Shown here: positions 1 to 8,279 of the stretch, one piece after another
How the letters are laid out: every line of letters begins with the position of its first letter
Position numbering within the stretch: position 1 is the first letter of the stretch
NCBI RefSeq assembly: GCF_002105535.1
Contig: NZ_CP015848.1
Span: 2,594,624 to 2,658,623, forward strand
DNA length: 64,000 nt
DNA from: Magnetospirillum sp. ME-1
GTDB lineage: Bacteria; Pseudomonadota; Alphaproteobacteria; Rhodospirillales; Magnetospirillaceae
Direction: 5' to 3'
Position numbers and translations under genes: made by a program
The notes under the pieces: model-generated
Told to the model about the DNA's origin: nothing
Databases searched by the model: none
What the model saw: the letters and a program-made list of their open reading frames with translations, nothing else

Positions 1-225
1 TACGGGGCGCTGAAGGTGCCGGTGGTGCCTATCGCCTTGAATTCCGGGCTTTTCTGGCGCCGGCGCGGCTTCGCCAAGAAGCCCGGCACCCTGACGCTGG
101 AAGCGCTTCCCCCCATCGCCCCGGGCATGGACCGCAAGGCCTTCATGGCCGAGCTGGAGAACCGTATCGAAACCGCAACGGACCGGCTGGTGGCCGAGGC
201 CCGAGAGCGCCAGCCCGGCCTGTAG
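1..225 (+). CDS. 1-acyl-glycerol-3-phosphate acyltransferase, C-terminal fragment (PlsC-like)
   Basis: This is the last 74 codons of a gene that begins before the window. The fragment starts YGALKVPVVPIALNSG and continues with FWRRRGFAKKPGTLTLE, which resembles the C-terminal part of PlsC-type lysophosphatidic acid acyltransferases (the VPIALNSG strand after the acceptor-binding motif). The catalytic HX4D motif would lie upstream and cannot be seen. Such enzymes make phosphatidic acid at the inner membrane. A GC-rich hairpin follows the stop codon. The family call rests on this short tail only. Confidence 0.6.
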   Translation, partial: YGALKVPVVPIALNSGLFWRRRGFAKKPGTLTLEALPPIAPGMDRKAFMAELENRIETATDRLVAEARERQPGL

Positions 226-237
226 CCGTCTATGCCC

Positions 238-258
238 GGCGGGTGGGAACACCCCGCC
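238..258 (+). terminator. hairpin after plsC-like gene
   Basis: GGCGGGTG, a GGAA loop, then CACCCCGCC form a stem with one bulged base, 12 bases after the stop codon at 225. There is no T-tract, so it may be a weak terminator or a 3'-end stabiliser. Confidence 0.4.
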
Positions 259-261
259 CGC

Positions 262-282
262 TGTGGATAAGCCTGTGGATCG
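262..282 (+). promoter_or_regulatory. DnaA box pair upstream of nrdJ
   Basis: TGTGGATAA at 262-270 is the exact reverse complement of the consensus DnaA box TTATCCACA. A second, degenerate copy (TGTGGATCG, 7 of 9) begins 12 bases later at 274. They sit about 220 bases before the ribonucleotide reductase start. In E. coli the nrdAB promoter carries DnaA boxes that link dNTP supply to replication initiation; the same logic here is an inference. Confidence 0.45.
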
Positions 283-490
283 GGCTGGGGATCGAATCCA
301 TCCCCAGCCGACCGGGGCCGAATTCCGGGGATAAGTGGAATCGCCCTTGAACATCAAGGCGCTATTCCCACATAACCCTGTTGAAACAAAAAAAGAACAC
401 ATCCATTGATTCTCGCCCCCCGCGAGTCCTAGACTTGGGGGTGGAACGCCCTGTTTGGAAAGAAGGGCCGGGAGGAGAGAGAGCGGGTCG

Positions 491-2815
491 ATGACGCAGG
501 TAGCCCCCATTTCCCAGCAGATCTGGGACATGAAGTATCGCTTGAAATCCGCCGACGGCACGGCGCTGGACGGCGCCATCGAGGACACCTGGCGCCGGGT
601 GGCGCGCTCGCTGGCCGCCACCGAGGCCGATTCCGCCCTGTGGGAACAGCGCTTCTTCGAGGCCATGGAGGATTTCAAATTCCTGCCGGCCGGACGGATC
701 ATCTCGGGCGCCGGCACCGACCGCAAGGTGACGCTGTTCAACTGCTTCGTCATGGGCGACATCCCCGACGACATGAGCGGCATCTTCGAGCACCTGAAGG
801 AAGCCGCGCTGACCATGCAGCAGGGCGGCGGTATCGGCTACGACTTCTCGACGCTGCGTCCCAAGGGCGCCCCGGTCAAGGGGGTGGGCGCCGACGCCTC
901 GGGGCCGCTGTCCTTCATGGATGTGTGGGACGCCATGTGCCGCACCATCATGAGCGCCGGCTCGCGCCGTGGCGCCATGATGGCCACCATGCGCTGCGAC
1001 CACCCCGACATCGAGGCCTTCATCGACGCCAAGCGCGAGGCGGGCCGGTTGCGCATGTTCAATCTGTCGGTGCTGGTCACCGACGATTTCATGCGGGCGG
1101 TGAAGGAAGACAGCTCCTGGGAACTGACCTTCAAGGGCGTCACCTATAAAAGCCTGCCGGCGCGCGAGCTGTGGAACAAGATCATGCGCGCCACCTACGC
1201 CTATGCCGAGCCGGGCGTGATCTTCATCGACCGCATCAACCGGCTGAACAACCTCTCCTACTGCGAGGAGATCCACGCCACCAACCCCTGCGGCGAGCAG
1301 CCGCTGCCCGCCTATGGCGTCTGCCTCCTGGGTTCGGTCAACCTGGCCCGGCTGGTGGAGCGTCCGTTCGAGGACGGGGCGAGGCTTGACCTCGCCCGGC
1401 TGGATTCCCTGGTGCGCGTCGCGGTGCGCATGATGGACAACGTCATCGACGTGTCCAACTTCCCGCTGGAACAGCACCGCCACGAAGCCCAGTCCAAGCG
1501 CCGCATCGGTCTCGGCGTCACCGGGCTGGCCGATGCCCTGATTCTCTGCGGGGCGCGTTATGGCGGGGCCCAGGCCATCCGCCTGACCGAGGCCTGGATG
1601 GCGGCCATCCGCCGCTCGGCCTATCTCGCCTCGGCCGAGCTGGCCAAGGAAAAGGGCAGCTTCCCCCTTTACGACGCGGAAAAGTACCTGGCGGGCGAAA
1701 CCATCCAGTCCCTGGATGCCGACGTCATCGAGGCCATCCGCGCCCACGGCATCCGCAACGCCCTGCTCACCTCCATCGCGCCCACCGGGACTATTTCCCT
1801 GTTCGCCGACAACGTCTCGTCGGGGCTCGAGCCGGTCTTCGCCTTCAGCTATACCCGCGGCGTGCTGCAAAAGGACGGCACCCGCAAGGAGGAAGAGGTC
1901 AGCGACTACGCCTACCGCCTGTTCCGCCGCCTGCGCGGCGAGAACGCGCCCCTGCCCTCCTATTTCGTCGATGCCATGAGCCTGACGCCGGGCGACCACG
2001 TGGTGATGCAGGCGGCCATCCAGAAATACATCGATTCCTCCATCTCCAAGACCATCAACGTGCCGGAGGACATTTCCTTCGAGGCGTTCAAGGACGTCTA
2101 CACCCAGGCCTACGATCTGGGCTGCAAGGGCTGCACCACCTACCGCCCCAACGACGTCACCGGCTCGGTGCTGGAGGCGCCCAAGAAGGAGCCCAAACCC
2201 GAGGCCAATCCGGCCGAGCCCGAACTGCCCCTGGAAAAGACCCGGGTGCGGCATTCCGACCCCTTCGAGGCGGGCGGCGTAGTTCACCTGACCCAGCCGC
2301 TGGACCGGCCCGAGGCCCTGCCCGGCTCCACCTTCAAGGTGCGCTGGCCGGATTCCGACCACGCCATGTACATCACCGTCAACGACGTGATCCAGGACGG
2401 ACGGCGCCGGCCCTTCGAGGTGTTCATCAATTCCAAGAACATGGAGCACTTCGCCTGGACGGTGGCGCTGACCCGCATGATCTCGGCGGTGTTCCGCCGC
2501 GGCGGCGACGTGTCCTTCGTGGTCGAGGAGCTGAAGGCGGTGTTCGATCCCCGGGGCGGGCAATGGGTGGGCGGGCGCTACGTGCCTTCGCTGCTGGCCG
2601 CCATCGGCGAGGTGATCGAGCGCCACATGATCGCCATCGGCTTCCTGCCCGACCCCAAGGCGGCCCGCGAACCCGTCGAGGCCCGCGAGGAAAAGAAGGT
2701 GGTCAACCTGGGCGATTCCCGCCTGCGCCACTGCCCCAAATGCAACCAGCCCGCCTTGCTGCGCTCGGAAGGCTGCGACACCTGCACGTCGTGCGGCTAT
2801 TCCAAGTGCGGCTGA
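491..2815 (+). CDS. nrdJ: Adenosylcobalamin-dependent (class II) ribonucleotide reductase
   Basis: This 774-residue cytoplasmic enzyme reduces ribonucleotides to deoxyribonucleotides with adenosylcobalamin as radical source. The reductase barrel carries NPCGEQPLPAYGVCLLGS near residue 265, a hallmark of the large subunit. The last 25 residues form a Cys-rich tail (CPKCNQPALLR, then CDTCTSCGYSKCG) typical of class II enzymes and thought to help re-reduce the active site. Met491 is chosen because GGGAGGAGAG lies just upstream; an in-frame start at 455 lacks this. No class I subunit is seen in the window. The enzyme is shorter than the roughly 1200-residue NrdJ of some other alphaproteobacteria. 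No clear promoter; TTGAAC at 347 or TTGAAA at 381 could be -35 boxes. The 265 bases before it hold no gene. Confidence 0.93.
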   Translation: MTQVAPISQQIWDMKYRLKSADGTALDGAIEDTWRRVARSLAATEADSALWEQRFFEAMEDFKFLPAGRIISGAGTDRKVTLFNCFVMGDIPDDMSGIFEHLKEAALTMQQGGGIGYDFSTLRPKGAPVKGVGADASGPLSFMDVWDAMCRTIMSAGSRRGAMMATMRCDHPDIEAFIDAKREAGRLRMFNLSVLVTDDFMRAVKEDSSWELTFKGVTYKSLPARELWNKIMRATYAYAEPGVIFIDRINRLNNLSYCEEIHATNPCGEQPLPAYGVCLLGSVNLARLVERPFEDGARLDLARLDSLVRVAVRMMDNVIDVSNFPLEQHRHEAQSKRRIGLGVTGLADALILCGARYGGAQAIRLTEAWMAAIRRSAYLASAELAKEKGSFPLYDAEKYLAGETIQSLDADVIEAIRAHGIRNALLTSIAPTGTISLFADNVSSGLEPVFAFSYTRGVLQKDGTRKEEEVSDYAYRLFRRLRGENAPLPSYFVDAMSLTPGDHVVMQAAIQKYIDSSISKTINVPEDISFEAFKDVYTQAYDLGCKGCTTYRPNDVTGSVLEAPKKEPKPEANPAEPELPLEKTRVRHSDPFEAGGVVHLTQPLDRPEALPGSTFKVRWPDSDHAMYITVNDVIQDGRRRPFEVFINSKNMEHFAWTVALTRMISAVFRRGGDVSFVVEELKAVFDPRGGQWVGGRYVPSLLAAIGEVIERHMIAIGFLPDPKAAREPVEAREEKKVVNLGDSRLRHCPKCNQPALLRSEGCDTCTSCGYSKCG

Positions 2816-2820
2816 CGTAA

Positions 2821-3105
2821 TTGGACGCCACCGCCCAGCGCCTGGACAAGTGGCTGTTTTTCTGCCGCTTTTTCAAGTCGCGGGCGCTGGCTGCGAACGT
2901 GGTTGAGAGCGGCGGGGTGCGCCTCAACGGCCAATCCGTCGCCAAGCCCGCCCACGCGGTCAAGCCCGGCGACCGGGTATCCTTTCCCGCCGGCCCCTAT
3001 ATCCGCACCGTCGAAATGCTGGCCCCGGGCACACGGCGCGGCCCGGTGCCGGAGGCCCAGGGGCTCTATCGCGACCTGGGCAAGGAACGGATGCCGGAGG
3101 AATAG
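2821..3105 (+). CDS. S4-domain RNA-binding protein, Hsp15-like
   Basis: A 94-residue protein with an N-terminal S4 RNA-binding fold (RLDKWLFFCRFFKSRALAA, then GGVRLNGQSVAKPAHAVKPG, residues about 7-60) and a short basic tail. This matches the Hsp15/RluB-like S4 family; Hsp15 binds stalled 50S subunits carrying peptidyl-tRNA. The start is TTG at 2821, five bases after the nrdJ stop, so the two genes probably share a transcript. No strong Shine-Dalgarno is visible, consistent with translational coupling. A double-hairpin element starts immediately after the stop codon. Confidence 0.75.
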   Translation: MDATAQRLDKWLFFCRFFKSRALAANVVESGGVRLNGQSVAKPAHAVKPGDRVSFPAGPYIRTVEMLAPGTRRGPVPEAQGLYRDLGKERMPEE

Positions 3106-3225
3106 CGGGGCTTTCGCCCCGGCCCCAACCGGGAGGCTGAAGCCTCCCGGACCCTCCATCGATTTATCGATATAAGAAATGGTGGTTCGGAGGCCTTCGC
3201 CTCCGATGGGTGCGGGCAAGCCCGC
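3106..3225. repeat. double-hairpin downstream element, inverted pair (locus 1)
   Basis: The forward unit begins directly after the S4 gene stop: stem CGGGGC/GCCCCG (3106-3121), then stem CCGGGAGGC/GCCTCCCGG (3129-3150), then ACCCTCC. The reverse unit, reading from the aminotransferase stop at 3241, has stem GCGGGC/GCCCGC (3212-3225), spacer ACCCAT, then CGGAGGC/GCCTCCG (3188-3205). The centre ATCGATTTATCGAT is itself palindromic. One of seven loci of this family in the window. Confidence 0.8.
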
Positions 3226-3240
3226 TCGCGCAAGCGATCC

Positions 3241-4422
3241 CTACCCGAACAGCGCCTTCGACGCCGCCGCCGGACCGGCGCCTTGCGGAACCTTGCCGCC
3301 CAGCACGCTTTCCAGGGCCATGAGGCAGGCCATGACGTGCCTGGGCGTGGCGCTTTGGCCCATCAGGCCGATGCGCCAGACCTTGCCGGCCAGGGCACCG
3401 AGGCCGGCGCCGATCTCCAGGCCGAAGCGGGACAGTAATTGGGCGCGCACGGCGGCCTCGTCCACGCCGTCGGGCACGGTGACGGCGTTGAGCTGGGGCA
3501 GACGGGATTTTTCCGCCACAAGCAGGCCCAGGCCCATGGCTTCCAGCCCGGCTTTCAGCGCCTCGTGCATGGCGCGGTGGCGCGCCCAGGAGGCTTCGAG
3601 GCCTTCCTCGTGCAGCATGACCAGGGATTCGTGCAGACCGTAGAGCGCGTTGACCGGGGCGGTGTGGTGATACGTCCTCTTGGCGCCGCCGCCCCAATAG
3701 GCGGTGAGCAGGGTAAGGTCGAGGAACCAGCTCTGCACCTTGGTCTTGCGGGCCTTCAGCGTCTCGACGGCGCGGGGCGAGAAGGTCACCGGCGACAGGC
3801 CGGGCGGGGCGGACAGGCATTTCTGGCTGCCGGAATAGACGGCGTCCGCCCCCCAAAGGTCCACCAGCACCGGAATGCCGCCCAGCGAGGTGACGGCATC
3901 GACCATGGCCAGGGCGCCGTGGGCATGGGCCAGGGCGCAGAGCTGGGCGGCGTCGGATTCCACGCCGGTGGAGGTCTCGGCATGGACGAAGGCCAGGGCC
4001 TTGGTGCCTGGGTTGGCCGTCAGGGCCGCCTCCACCTTGGCCGGGTCCACGGGGGTGCCCCAGGCATCCTCGACCACCACGGCGCGTGCGCCGCAGCGTT
4101 CCACGTTCTCCTTCATGCGGCCGCCGAACACGCCGTTGACGCAGACCACCACGGTGTCGCCGGGCTCGATCAGGTTGACGAAGCAGGCCTCCATGCCGGC
4201 CGAGCCGGGGCCGGAGACGGCGAAGGTCATTTCGTTACCGGTGCGGAAGGCGGCCTGCAGCAGGCCCTTCAGCTCGTCCATCATGGTGACGAAGGCCGGG
4301 TCCAGATGGCCGATGGTGGGCCGCGCCTGGGCGGCCAGCACCCTGGCGTGGACGTCCGAGGGACCGGGCCCCATCAGGATGCGCGAGGGCGGCTGGAACG
4401 AGGCGACGGGCAGGTTGCTCAT
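3241..4422 (-). CDS. Class V aminotransferase, serine/alanine-glyoxylate type
   Basis: A 393-residue PLP enzyme of aminotransferase class V. The N-terminus has the ILMGPGPSDVHARVL motif of alanine/serine-glyoxylate aminotransferases, and the PLP lysine lies in YSGSQKCLSAPPGLSP. HHTAPVNALYGL is also conserved in this group. The likely reaction is transfer of an amino group from serine or alanine to glyoxylate, in glycine/serine interconversion and photorespiration-like carbon salvage; the sequence alone does not settle the donor. Its ATG at 4422 overlaps the TGA of the upstream DUF2125 gene by four bases, so the two are translationally coupled. A phosphonate or purine-catabolism aminotransferase is a less likely alternative. 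Confidence 0.85.
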   Translation of the reverse strand: MSNLPVASFQPPSRILMGPGPSDVHARVLAAQARPTIGHLDPAFVTMMDELKGLLQAAFRTGNEMTFAVSGPGSAGMEACFVNLIEPGDTVVVCVNGVFGGRMKENVERCGARAVVVEDAWGTPVDPAKVEAALTANPGTKALAFVHAETSTGVESDAAQLCALAHAHGALAMVDAVTSLGGIPVLVDLWGADAVYSGSQKCLSAPPGLSPVTFSPRAVETLKARKTKVQSWFLDLTLLTAYWGGGAKRTYHHTAPVNALYGLHESLVMLHEEGLEASWARHRAMHEALKAGLEAMGLGLLVAEKSRLPQLNAVTVPDGVDEAAVRAQLLSRFGLEIGAGLGALAGKVWRIGLMGQSATPRHVMACLMALESVLGGKVPQGAGPAAASKALFG

Positions 4423-5477
4423 GATGGCGGGGCTCCGGAACCGGGAGGAATGAGGGGCAGGGGCGGCAGGGTCAGCAGCTTGACCTGCCCGGCGTAAAGG
4501 GCGCCGTCCTGCAGGGTCAGCGCCAGGGTCAGCGTCGGGCGGCCCTGGGGATCGGGACGGGCCAGGATGGCCAGCAGCATCTCGGCGGCCGAGGCCATGC
4601 CCGGCTCCATCAGCCGGGCCTCGGTCAGGCGCTTGATGATCTCGTTCCAGCCGCGGATGCGGGCCGTGGTGGCGATCAGCGGCTGCAGGGCGGGGTCGAA
4701 GGCGAAGGTGCCGTCGCCCTCCAGGCTCAAGGCCCCCCATTCCACCGCCAGCCTGTCCAGCTCCACATTGCCGCCGGCATTGCTCCAGGCGGCCAGGGCG
4801 GACAGCGGCGCCGTCTCGGGAATGGTGCCCATGATGCGGCCCTCCACCCGCACCGCCTCCAGCCGGCGATGAAGCGGCAGGTCGGCGGGCAGGGGCATGT
4901 CCACGGCGTGGCCCTCCAGGGTGAAGCGGGCCGAGGGCTTCTCGTGGCCGGGATCGGGCGGGTTGAGCCATTCATAGGTGATGGCCAGACGCTCGGCCGA
5001 CAGCGGCCCGGCACCCGCCTGCTCCAGCACCGGCCTTCCCGCCTCGAAGGTGAAGGCGTGCAGGTCGCCGTCGCCGTCCACCCGCAGGCGTACATTGGCC
5101 CCGGTGGCGGTGACGATGCCCCGCCACCCGTCGCTTAAGGACAGCTGATGGCTGGAGCCCAGGTCCAGGCCGGGGCCGAGGGGATCGAGGGCGGGCACGA
5201 TCAGGCGCACCCGGTCGCTGCGCCATTCCAGGCCGGACGGCGTGGCGAGCCCGAAGGTGCCGAGATCAAGGCCGATGGTGCCGGGAAAGCCGAAAGTGGC
5301 GGGCGGCGCGAAGTCCAGGCGCCAGCCATCGGCGCGCCGGGCGGCCGCGAAGTCCTCGACCCCCTTGCGCAACTGCCCCGCCACGTGGAACCAATAGGCG
5401 GTGTAGGCGCCGGCCCCGGCCAGGACCAGGGCGGCGGCGGCCAAACCGGCAAGACGCAAACGGATGGACATCGGCAT
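4419..5477 (-). CDS. DUF2125 family exported or membrane-anchored protein
   Basis: A 352-residue protein with one N-terminal hydrophobic segment (LAGLAAAALVLAGAGAYTAY) after a short basic start, so exported or anchored in the inner membrane. The body is rich in beta-strand-like segments (GFPGTIGLDLGTFGLATPSG; WGALSLEGDGTFAFDPALQP) typical of DUF2125, an alphaproteobacterial family of unknown function with AsmA-like character. ATG at 5477 is chosen because GGAG lies five bases upstream; a second ATG is at 5471. It is divergent from the ChaC-like gene and coupled to the aminotransferase. Confidence 0.75.
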   Translation of the reverse strand: MPMSIRLRLAGLAAAALVLAGAGAYTAYWFHVAGQLRKGVEDFAAARRADGWRLDFAPPATFGFPGTIGLDLGTFGLATPSGLEWRSDRVRLIVPALDPLGPGLDLGSSHQLSLSDGWRGIVTATGANVRLRVDGDGDLHAFTFEAGRPVLEQAGAGPLSAERLAITYEWLNPPDPGHEKPSARFTLEGHAVDMPLPADLPLHRRLEAVRVEGRIMGTIPETAPLSALAAWSNAGGNVELDRLAVEWGALSLEGDGTFAFDPALQPLIATTARIRGWNEIIKRLTEARLMEPGMASAAEMLLAILARPDPQGRPTLTLALTLQDGALYAGQVKLLTLPPLPLIPPGSGAPPS

Positions 5478-5511
5478 CAACACTCCAGGACCGGATACCA
5501 CCTCTAACCCG

Positions 5512-6051
5512 ATGGCGGGCTGGAGGCAAGGCAGCGACCTGTGGGTGTTCGCCTACGGCTCGCTGATGTGGAATCCCGATTTCGGCCACGCCGAGGCCCG
5601 GACCGCGAAATTGTGGGGCTATCACCGCGCCATGTGCATCCTGTCGTACCAGTGGCGCGGCACGCCCCAGCGCCCCGGCCTGGTCATGGGCCTGGACCGG
5701 GGCGGATCGTGCCGGGGCCGCGCCTTCCGGGTGGCCGCGCCCCAGGTGCCGGAGGTGATGGAACAGGTCTACCGCCGCGAGATGCCCACCGGAGTGTATA
5801 TCCCCCGCTTCCTGCCGGCCGTCCTCGACGACGGGCGCCGCGCCGAAGTCTGGGCCTTCGTCGCCCGGCGCGACCACCCGCAATACCTGGGCGGCGCCGG
5901 CCCCGAGCAGCAGGCCGCCCTGATCCGCCAGGGCCACGGTCAGGCGGGACCCTGCCGCGACTACCTGGCCAACACCATCGCCCAGATGGAGATGCTGGGG
6001 CTGGGGGGCGAGAGCCTGAGGCGCCTGCTGCTTCTGGTGGATGGGGGCTAG
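5512..6051 (+). CDS. Gamma-glutamylcyclotransferase, ChaC-like
   Basis: A 179-residue protein of the ChaC / gamma-glutamylcyclotransferase fold. The substrate-binding motif FAYGSLMWNP is at the N-terminus, and the RGGSCRGRAFRV and DYLANTIAQMEMLGL segments match the family. Homologues degrade glutathione to 5-oxoproline and Cys-Gly in the cytoplasm. ATG at 5464 would add 16 residues but would overlap the divergent DUF2125 start; neither start has a convincing ribosome-binding site, so the N-terminus is uncertain. A double-hairpin element follows the stop by seven bases. Confidence 0.85.
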   Translation: MAGWRQGSDLWVFAYGSLMWNPDFGHAEARTAKLWGYHRAMCILSYQWRGTPQRPGLVMGLDRGGSCRGRAFRVAAPQVPEVMEQVYRREMPTGVYIPRFLPAVLDDGRRAEVWAFVARRDHPQYLGGAGPEQQAALIRQGHGQAGPCRDYLANTIAQMEMLGLGGESLRRLLLLVDGG

Positions 6052-6058
6052 GATTCCT

Positions 6059-6098
6059 GTGGGCTCCGCCCACACCCGCAAAGGGCCGGGGGCCCTTT
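6059..6098 (+). repeat. double-hairpin downstream element (locus 2)
   Basis: Stem GTGGGC/GCCCAC (6059-6073), spacer ACCCGC, then stem AAAGGGCC/GGCCCTTT (6080-6098). It has the same layout as the other loci but the most divergent second stem. It lies between the co-directional ChaC-like gene and galU. Confidence 0.6.
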
Positions 6099-6207
6099 GA
6101 TCCCGTTCCTTCAATGCCCAGATTCCGCCGCAATCGGGACAAAACTCCGCCCGAATGGGCAGCGATGATCCCCCCCATCGCAACCTCTCCCCTGTGAGAC
6201 ATCCAAA

Positions 6208-7083
6208 ATGATCCGCAAAGCCGTTCTGCCCGTTGCCGGCATGGGCACCCGCGTTCTGCCCGCCACCAAGGTGCTGCCCAAGGAATTGCTGCCGGTGGTG
6301 GACAAGCCGCTGATCCAGTACGCCGTCGAGGAAGCCGCCGAGGCGGGCATCACCGAGATCGTCCTGGTCACCGCCAGGGGTAAGGAGATGCTGGCCGACC
6401 ATTTCGACCGCAACGCCGAGCTGGAGCGGTCGCTGGAGGCCAAGGGCAAGGCCGAGCTGCTGGACATCGCGCGCTCCACCTGCCCCAAGGGCGTGACCAT
6501 CACTACCGTACGCCAGCCGGCCCCCCTGGGCCTGGGCCACGCCGTGCTGTGCGCCCGGCCCGCGGTGGGCGACGAGCCCTTCGCCGTGCTGCTGCCCGAC
6601 GATCTGATCCTGGGCCAGCCCGGCTGCCTGAAGCAGCTGGTGGACGTGTGGACCGAGACGAAGGGTCACGTCATCGCCGTGGAGAACGTGCCCGCCGACC
6701 AGGTGGACCGCTACGGCATCCTGGACGTCATCGAGGAGAAGGGCCGCCTGGCCCGGGCCCGCGGCTTGGTGGAGAAGCCCAAGCCGGCCGAGGCGCCCTC
6801 GACGCTCTCGGTGATCGGCCGCTACGTCCTCGATCCCAGCGTGTTCGAAGCCCTCGAGCGCCGCGAGCGGGGCGCCGGCGGCGAGATCCAGCTGACCGAC
6901 GCCATCGCGCGCACCCTGGACCGGGTGTCCTTGCACGGCGCCCGCTTCAAGGGCACCCGCTACGACTGCGGCAATAAGGCCGGCTATGTGGCGGCGATCA
7001 TCGACGCCGCCCTGGCCCATCCGGAAACTGCCTCGGCCGTGCTTGCCCATCTCGAGGCTTTGACCGGGCGCCGCGTCGCCTGA
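6208..7083 (+). CDS. galU: UTP-glucose-1-phosphate uridylyltransferase
   Basis: A 291-residue nucleotidyltransferase. The signature AGMGTRVLPATKVLPKELL lies at the N-terminus, followed by DKPLIQYAVEEA and the metal-binding LLPDDLIL segment; length and motifs match GalU closely. It makes UDP-glucose from UTP and glucose-1-phosphate for envelope polysaccharides. ATG at 6208 follows A-rich sequence. It stands alone between the ChaC-like gene and the nuclease gene. A 12-bp hairpin lies 24 bases after its stop. Confidence 0.95.
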   Translation: MIRKAVLPVAGMGTRVLPATKVLPKELLPVVDKPLIQYAVEEAAEAGITEIVLVTARGKEMLADHFDRNAELERSLEAKGKAELLDIARSTCPKGVTITTVRQPAPLGLGHAVLCARPAVGDEPFAVLLPDDLILGQPGCLKQLVDVWTETKGHVIAVENVPADQVDRYGILDVIEEKGRLARARGLVEKPKPAEAPSTLSVIGRYVLDPSVFEALERRERGAGGEIQLTDAIARTLDRVSLHGARFKGTRYDCGNKAGYVAAIIDAALAHPETASAVLAHLEALTGRRVA

Positions 7084-7106
7084 TTATCAATAAGAGATAA
7101 AATTGC

Positions 7107-7136
7107 GCCGTAAGCCACAAACTCGTGGCTTACGGC
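7107..7136. terminator. 12-bp perfect hairpin after galU
   Basis: GCCGTAAGCCAC, loop AAACTC, GTGGCTTACGGC. There is no T-run on the + strand side, while the other side is A/T-rich. It probably ends galU transcription or stabilises its 3' end. Confidence 0.55.
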
Positions 7137-7142
7137 CATCGT

Positions 7143-7155
7143 ATACAACTTGTAT
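7143..7155. promoter_or_regulatory. 13-bp palindrome upstream of the nuclease gene
   Basis: ATACAACTTGTAT is a perfect palindrome around a central base, 66 bases before the nuclease start. It could be a regulator site; no regulator can be named. Confidence 0.3.
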
Positions 7156-7220
7156 GAATTGCATTTCCTCGCGACTGTCGGCAACCTCGGACTGTATTTA
7201 ACCTGTGCATGAGGTTTGCC

Positions 7221-8234
7221 ATGCTTGGTCGAGTCGCCATCTTTCGTCTTTCGGCTGCTTTCTTCTTGCTGGCCGCCACCGTTCCGGCTCTGGCCGAGCC
7301 ATTGGCCTGCAAGGGCCAGGGCGGGGTCAAGGAGTTGCCCTACGAATCCTCGGTGCCGTCCGGCTGGGACCATGACCGCTTCGGGACGCAGCCGCGCAGC
7401 CTGATGTTCTCGTACGGCGCCTTCACCGCCTCGTTCGAGACCGCCGCCGAACACAAGGCCGGCTCGCCCTATACCGGCATTCCCAAATGGGTGTCCTACG
7501 AGATGCGCGGCCTGATGGGCGGCGACGGCACGGCCATCCACCCCCAGGGCGCCAAGCGCCCGGTGAAGTGGTACGAGCTGGAGGAGACCGCCTTCCTGTG
7601 GAAGGACCAGGGCCTGAAGCCGGGCATCGACACCTCGTACCGGGGATTCGCCACCTTGTGGAACCGCGGCCACATGGCGGCGCGCAACCACGCCAACCGC
7701 ATTTCCTGGCAGGAAGGCTGCAATACCCACACCTTCGTCAACGCCCTGCCCCAGTTCGCCGACATGAACCAGGGCGATTGGCTGGCGCTGGAGAATTACG
7801 CCATCGCCGCCGCCAACAAGTTCGGGCGGGTGTGGACCATCGCCGGGCCGGTGTTCGAGCCCGAGCGCGAGATCGACACCATCGGCAAGGAAGGCACCGT
7901 GCCGGTGGCCATTCCCCACGCCCTGTTCAAGATCCTGGTGATCGAGCGCAAGGGCAAGGTCGAGGCCCGCGCCTTCCTGTTCCACCAGGCCGACGAGGAG
8001 GAGCGCGGCCGCTATCGCAAATGCGCCGGCACGCCCCAGTCAAAGTACGACCTGGCGGCCTATTCCACCTCCATCTCGGCGCTGGAGAAGGCGACGGGCC
8101 TTTCCTTCCTCGCCCACCTGCCCGATGCCGTCCGCAAGGCGGCGGATTCGGGTTCGGCCGGCGAGCCCTGGCCCATCGAGGCCAAATACTGGGCCGATCG
8201 CTGCGGCGGCGACGACGACGACGACGACGTGTAG
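7221..8234 (+). CDS. Secreted DNA/RNA non-specific endonuclease (NUC family)
   Basis: A 337-residue protein with a signal peptide (LSAAFFLLAATVPALAEP, residues about 10-28), so periplasmic or secreted. The NUC catalytic region is WNRGHMAARNHAN followed by TFVNALPQFADMNQGDW; the His of RGHM would be the general base and the downstream Asn the Mg ligand. The usual DRGH is NRGH here. WTIAGPVFEP is also typical. The C-terminus ends in a run of seven Asp residues interrupted by none except the preceding Gly. ATG at 7221 has GAGG six bases upstream; ATG at 7209 lacks one. Likely role: nucleic acid degradation for nutrients or envelope DNA removal. Confidence 0.82.
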   Translation: MLGRVAIFRLSAAFFLLAATVPALAEPLACKGQGGVKELPYESSVPSGWDHDRFGTQPRSLMFSYGAFTASFETAAEHKAGSPYTGIPKWVSYEMRGLMGGDGTAIHPQGAKRPVKWYELEETAFLWKDQGLKPGIDTSYRGFATLWNRGHMAARNHANRISWQEGCNTHTFVNALPQFADMNQGDWLALENYAIAAANKFGRVWTIAGPVFEPEREIDTIGKEGTVPVAIPHALFKILVIERKGKVEARAFLFHQADEEERGRYRKCAGTPQSKYDLAAYSTSISALEKATGLSFLAHLPDAVRKAADSGSAGEPWPIEAKYWADRCGGDDDDDDV

Positions 8235-8279
8235 CCCCCCCAACCCGGATCCCCTCTTTACTGCGCCGCAAAAGGCGGC

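Noticed and set aside
262..282. Replication origin
   Set aside because: There is only one exact and one degenerate DnaA box, no A/T-rich unwinding region, and no hemE, parAB, dnaA or gyrB neighbours.
283..310. tRNA T-arm suggested by ATCGAATCC
   Set aside because: It is flanked by GGGG...CCCC forming a simple hairpin; no acceptor, D or anticodon arms fit.
226..490. Cobalamin riboswitch or NrdR boxes upstream of nrdJ
   Set aside because: Neither a B12-box-like sequence nor paired NrdR boxes could be found.
362..2731. 789-codon open frame on the minus strand opposite nrdJ
   Set aside because: Its translation is rich in Gly, His, Ala and Arg with no family motif; it is an antisense shadow in GC-rich DNA, and nrdJ has full motif support.
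7084..7106. Attachment site or insertion-sequence end beside the galU hairpin
   Set aside because: No target duplication, integrase or tRNA is nearby; the 12-bp hairpin is explained as a 3'-end structure.
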